Part shown: positions 38,000 to 40,000 of the stretch, in pieces | Layout of the letters: each line of letters opens with the position of its first letter | Numbering within the stretch: position 1 is the first letter of the stretch | NCBI GenBank assembly: GCA_034096865.1 | Contig: JAWQFJ010001244.1 | Location: 57,501-97,500 of the forward strand | Direction: 5' to 3' | Source of the DNA: Theodoxus fluviatilis | Taxonomy: Eukaryota; Mollusca; Gastropoda; Cycloneritida; Neritidae | DNA length: 40,000 bases | Program-made: the position numbers and the translations under genes | The notes under the pieces: model-generated | Databases searched by the model: none | Seen by the model: only the letters and a program-made list of their open reading frames with translations | What the model was told of the DNA's origin: nothing

Positions 38000-38743
38000 A
38001 TTTTTGTTTTTTTAATTCAAGATCATTTAATGAAATGCATGTAGTAGTGAAGATTTTTGCCTAGGTCTTTGGCCATAGTTAGTAGTACATGTGTATGGAT
38101 TGCAGAGGGTTTCATGCAAGAAGATCATTAAGGACATTTGCCATGAGATATTGTCAGCCTTTTATGGCCACATCATACTAGTGCTTCACACATGATAAAG
38201 AATGCTGTCATGCCTGAAGTGAACTTCTAGCGCCTTCATTGAATTCTTATTGCAGTTTCTAGTGCTCCTGTGAGATGTTAAAAAATATTTTGGGGCAGAG
38301 CATAATGGCAACAATAGGTATGAATAAATAAATGTAGATCATTGAGCACATTTGAAGTGCTGGTACTTGGGAAGATGTGTTCTATTTGTTGCCATGTTCA
38401 GTCATGGAATGTTTTTCCTATAGTTCCTGATGTCCTTCCATACAGATGAGTTGCTGGATGTGTCGTTCTGAGCATATTCAAGTTATCTCCCTTCCTCAAC
38501 TGGTTCCCTATGCCCCTGTACAAAGTCATGCACCACACATGGCAAAAACAGCCATCTTATCAGATTTGTCCGATCTTCATCGGCAGCTTTGTCTCTGTGA
38601 AATGTCTATTACAGGACTAATGATAAATTTCATCCATAGTTTCTTTCATCAACGTAGTAAATAGTGTATGTGATTAGATATCTGCTTCCCAGTCTGACCT
38701 TTTGACCTGATGAATTTATCATGGACAGGACACAGAGAAGTAT

Positions 38744-38807
<64 letters not shown>

Positions 38808-39025
38808 GAGTTAATGAATTTCAGCTGCTTCTGTGAAGCTTGACCATATCGCTGTTGATGCCATACATGCAATTGTAATGGAAAAAAATCACTAACACTA
38901 AGATAAAGTAAAGCTGTAGCTTTGTCACACAACTTATCTATCAGTGACTGGTGCTTCAAACTGTGTCTCTTCTATCTCTGGACTGTTAGATCAACCCTTT
39001 GCCATCACCTGACAGACATAGGATG
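38000..39025. other. Non-coding sequence, no gene recognised
   Basis: AT-rich sequence with a (TA)n array at 38749-38804. Open frames such as 38446-38664 have no family signature. Confidence 0.45.
38749..38804. repeat. (TA)n microsatellite
   Basis: About 28 TA units, capable of cruciform extrusion. Confidence 0.9.
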
Positions 39026-39029
39026 AACA

Positions 39030-39240
39030 GGGTCGGGTATCTGTGTGTTCCACCCCACTGCTGGTACATGGTTATTTGCACTACAGCATGCTTTCACTGC
39101 CCTGTCAGGTACCCGACTTTGGACAGAAAGTTGCAGTGGGAGGCAAACGCCTTGCCCAAGAATGCAACTCCAGGATCTGTGCAGCTTCAAACGCTGTCCT
39201 GGCTGCTCTTACCACAGGACAGGAATCTGGGGCGCGTAGC
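39030..39240 (-). repeat. SINE fragment, minus strand (copy 4)
   Basis: The plus strand reads CTTGCCCAAGAATGCAACTC, then GTGCAGCTTCAAACGCTGTC, the reverse complement of the tRNA-proximal body of copy 2. The sequence before it, with CAGGTACCCGAC and CTGCTGGTACATGGTTATTTG, matches the more distal body. The head beyond the B box is degraded. Confidence 0.6.
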
Positions 39241-39718
39241 TTACGCTAGGAACCTTGCAAGATCTTGCAAAGAATAAGCCTGTGTCAACGTAATGAAAGC
39301 AGATGCAAAGGAAGTCAAATGTTGACACCGACCTACACCTCACAAGACCTCACATCTATGCATTGCGGTCCATATGTCAACATGAGGAAAACAGATGTAC
39401 AGGCAGTCACATGTTTGACACATGTTGACATGGGCCTATTGTTTACCAACTAGGTAGGCTAAGCAACGCGTCCCTGCTGTATACACGCTGTTGAAATTGT
39501 ACTTTGCACACAAATAAATAACCCTCTTTATAAATGCTTCCTCTTGAACCATAAAACTCCCTATCACTGGATCATACAGAAAAAAGCACAATCCATTAGA
39601 GAAATCCTTTTCCATGTAATACAAGTCCCCAGGCGGTGGTACATAGCACTTCAAAGCAATTTGACTTAAAAAAAATTAAGAACACTAATTGGGCGTTTAA
39701 AAACCATTCTGGAAAGAT

Positions 39719-39973
39719 TTCCGAAAATGGGCCACACTAGTGGACTCGTCCGAGGAGAGGGGTGCGGGAAAGGTAGCGAAGCTGCCGGGCCACGCAAGCT
39801 GCCAGGTCACAGCATCTGGTTGGTGTAAATAATTAAATTAGTGTAAATATTATTTTTTAAACTCATCTCTTTATTCATTTGCACCAATTAAATGCTGCGG
39901 TCCGTCAGTTTGCGTAGACCACCAGCACCCCTCTTCTCGGACGAGTCCACTTTAGTGTGGCCCATTATCGGAA
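39719..39973. mobile_element. Near-palindromic MITE with about 48-bp inverted ends
   Basis: The left arm at 39719-39765 (TTCCGAAAATGGGCCACACT through GAGGGGTGC) matches the reverse complement of 39925-39973, apart from two substitutions and a 2-base gap. A second inner pair, AGCATCTGGTTGGTGTAAA near 39811 and TTTGCACCAATTAAATGCT near 39879, extends the symmetry. The element is therefore mostly hairpin around an AT-rich loop. It has no coding capacity. Weak similarity of the ends continues outward toward 39711 and 39985, so exact termini are uncertain. Confidence 0.7.
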
Positions 39974-40000
39974 GTGTATCCGTACATTCTTAATGTAAAA

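Overview
This is a eukaryotic nuclear window, most likely from a lophotrochozoan and probably a gastropod mollusc. That is inferred from spliced genes with short exons, very abundant CA, CT and tetranucleotide microsatellites, a tRNA-derived SINE family, RTE-type and Jockey/I-type LINEs, and the (TGAAC)n and (ATCC)n tails on LINE ends. No species can be named from sequence alone.

Left part (1-18.4 kb) is repeat-rich. It holds a SINE copy (571-967), a dispersed repeat carrying a fossil THAP zinc-finger exon (about 1850-2375), a decayed RTE-type reverse transcriptase split by a foldback insertion (2403-3590), and an apparently full-length, intact non-LTR retrotransposon (4169-10043). The last has two overlapping ORFs, a 3' hairpin plus (ATCC)n tail and an 11-bp candidate target-site duplication. 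It sits about 100 bp upstream of the first exon of a nucleoredoxin/tryparedoxin-like gene (10152 to about 16260). Three exons of that gene are recognisable, but it looks broken: I could not find the WCPPC active-site exon, one exon needs a frameshift, and the last has an in-frame TAG. A second RTE fragment ending in (TGAAC)n lies in its first intron. Several minisatellites follow.

Right part (about 25-36.6 kb) contains the two best protein-coding genes, arranged head to head. The minus-strand gene (25196-33077, five coding exons, 156 aa) and the plus-strand gene (33396-36576, four coding exons, 123 aa) start only 318 bp apart, and that gap holds CCAAT boxes in both orientations. I assembled both from splice sites and conserved reading frame. 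They are clearly paralogous: a Tyr-His-Asp motif just before the first splice site, a second exon of exactly 48 nt in phase 0 in both, three predicted membrane segments, and a matching last segment (K-x-W-[FY]-x3-V-G-G with Leu before Val). The minus-strand protein alone carries a His/Thr/Asn-rich C-terminal tail with four N-glycosylation sequons. I do not firmly recognise the family; a TMEM243-like relationship is possible. The introns of the minus-strand gene hold two antisense LINE 3' fragments, a SINE fragment, an internally deleted Tc1/mariner copy and long CA/CT arrays.

The remainder (18.6-25 kb and 36.6-40 kb) is AT-rich sequence with microsatellites, second copies of the SINE and THAP repeats, probable 3' UTRs, and a near-palindromic MITE at the right end. 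The most unusual finding is the divergent pair of small membrane-protein paralogues with a probable shared promoter. Nothing in the window proves a new multi-gene system.
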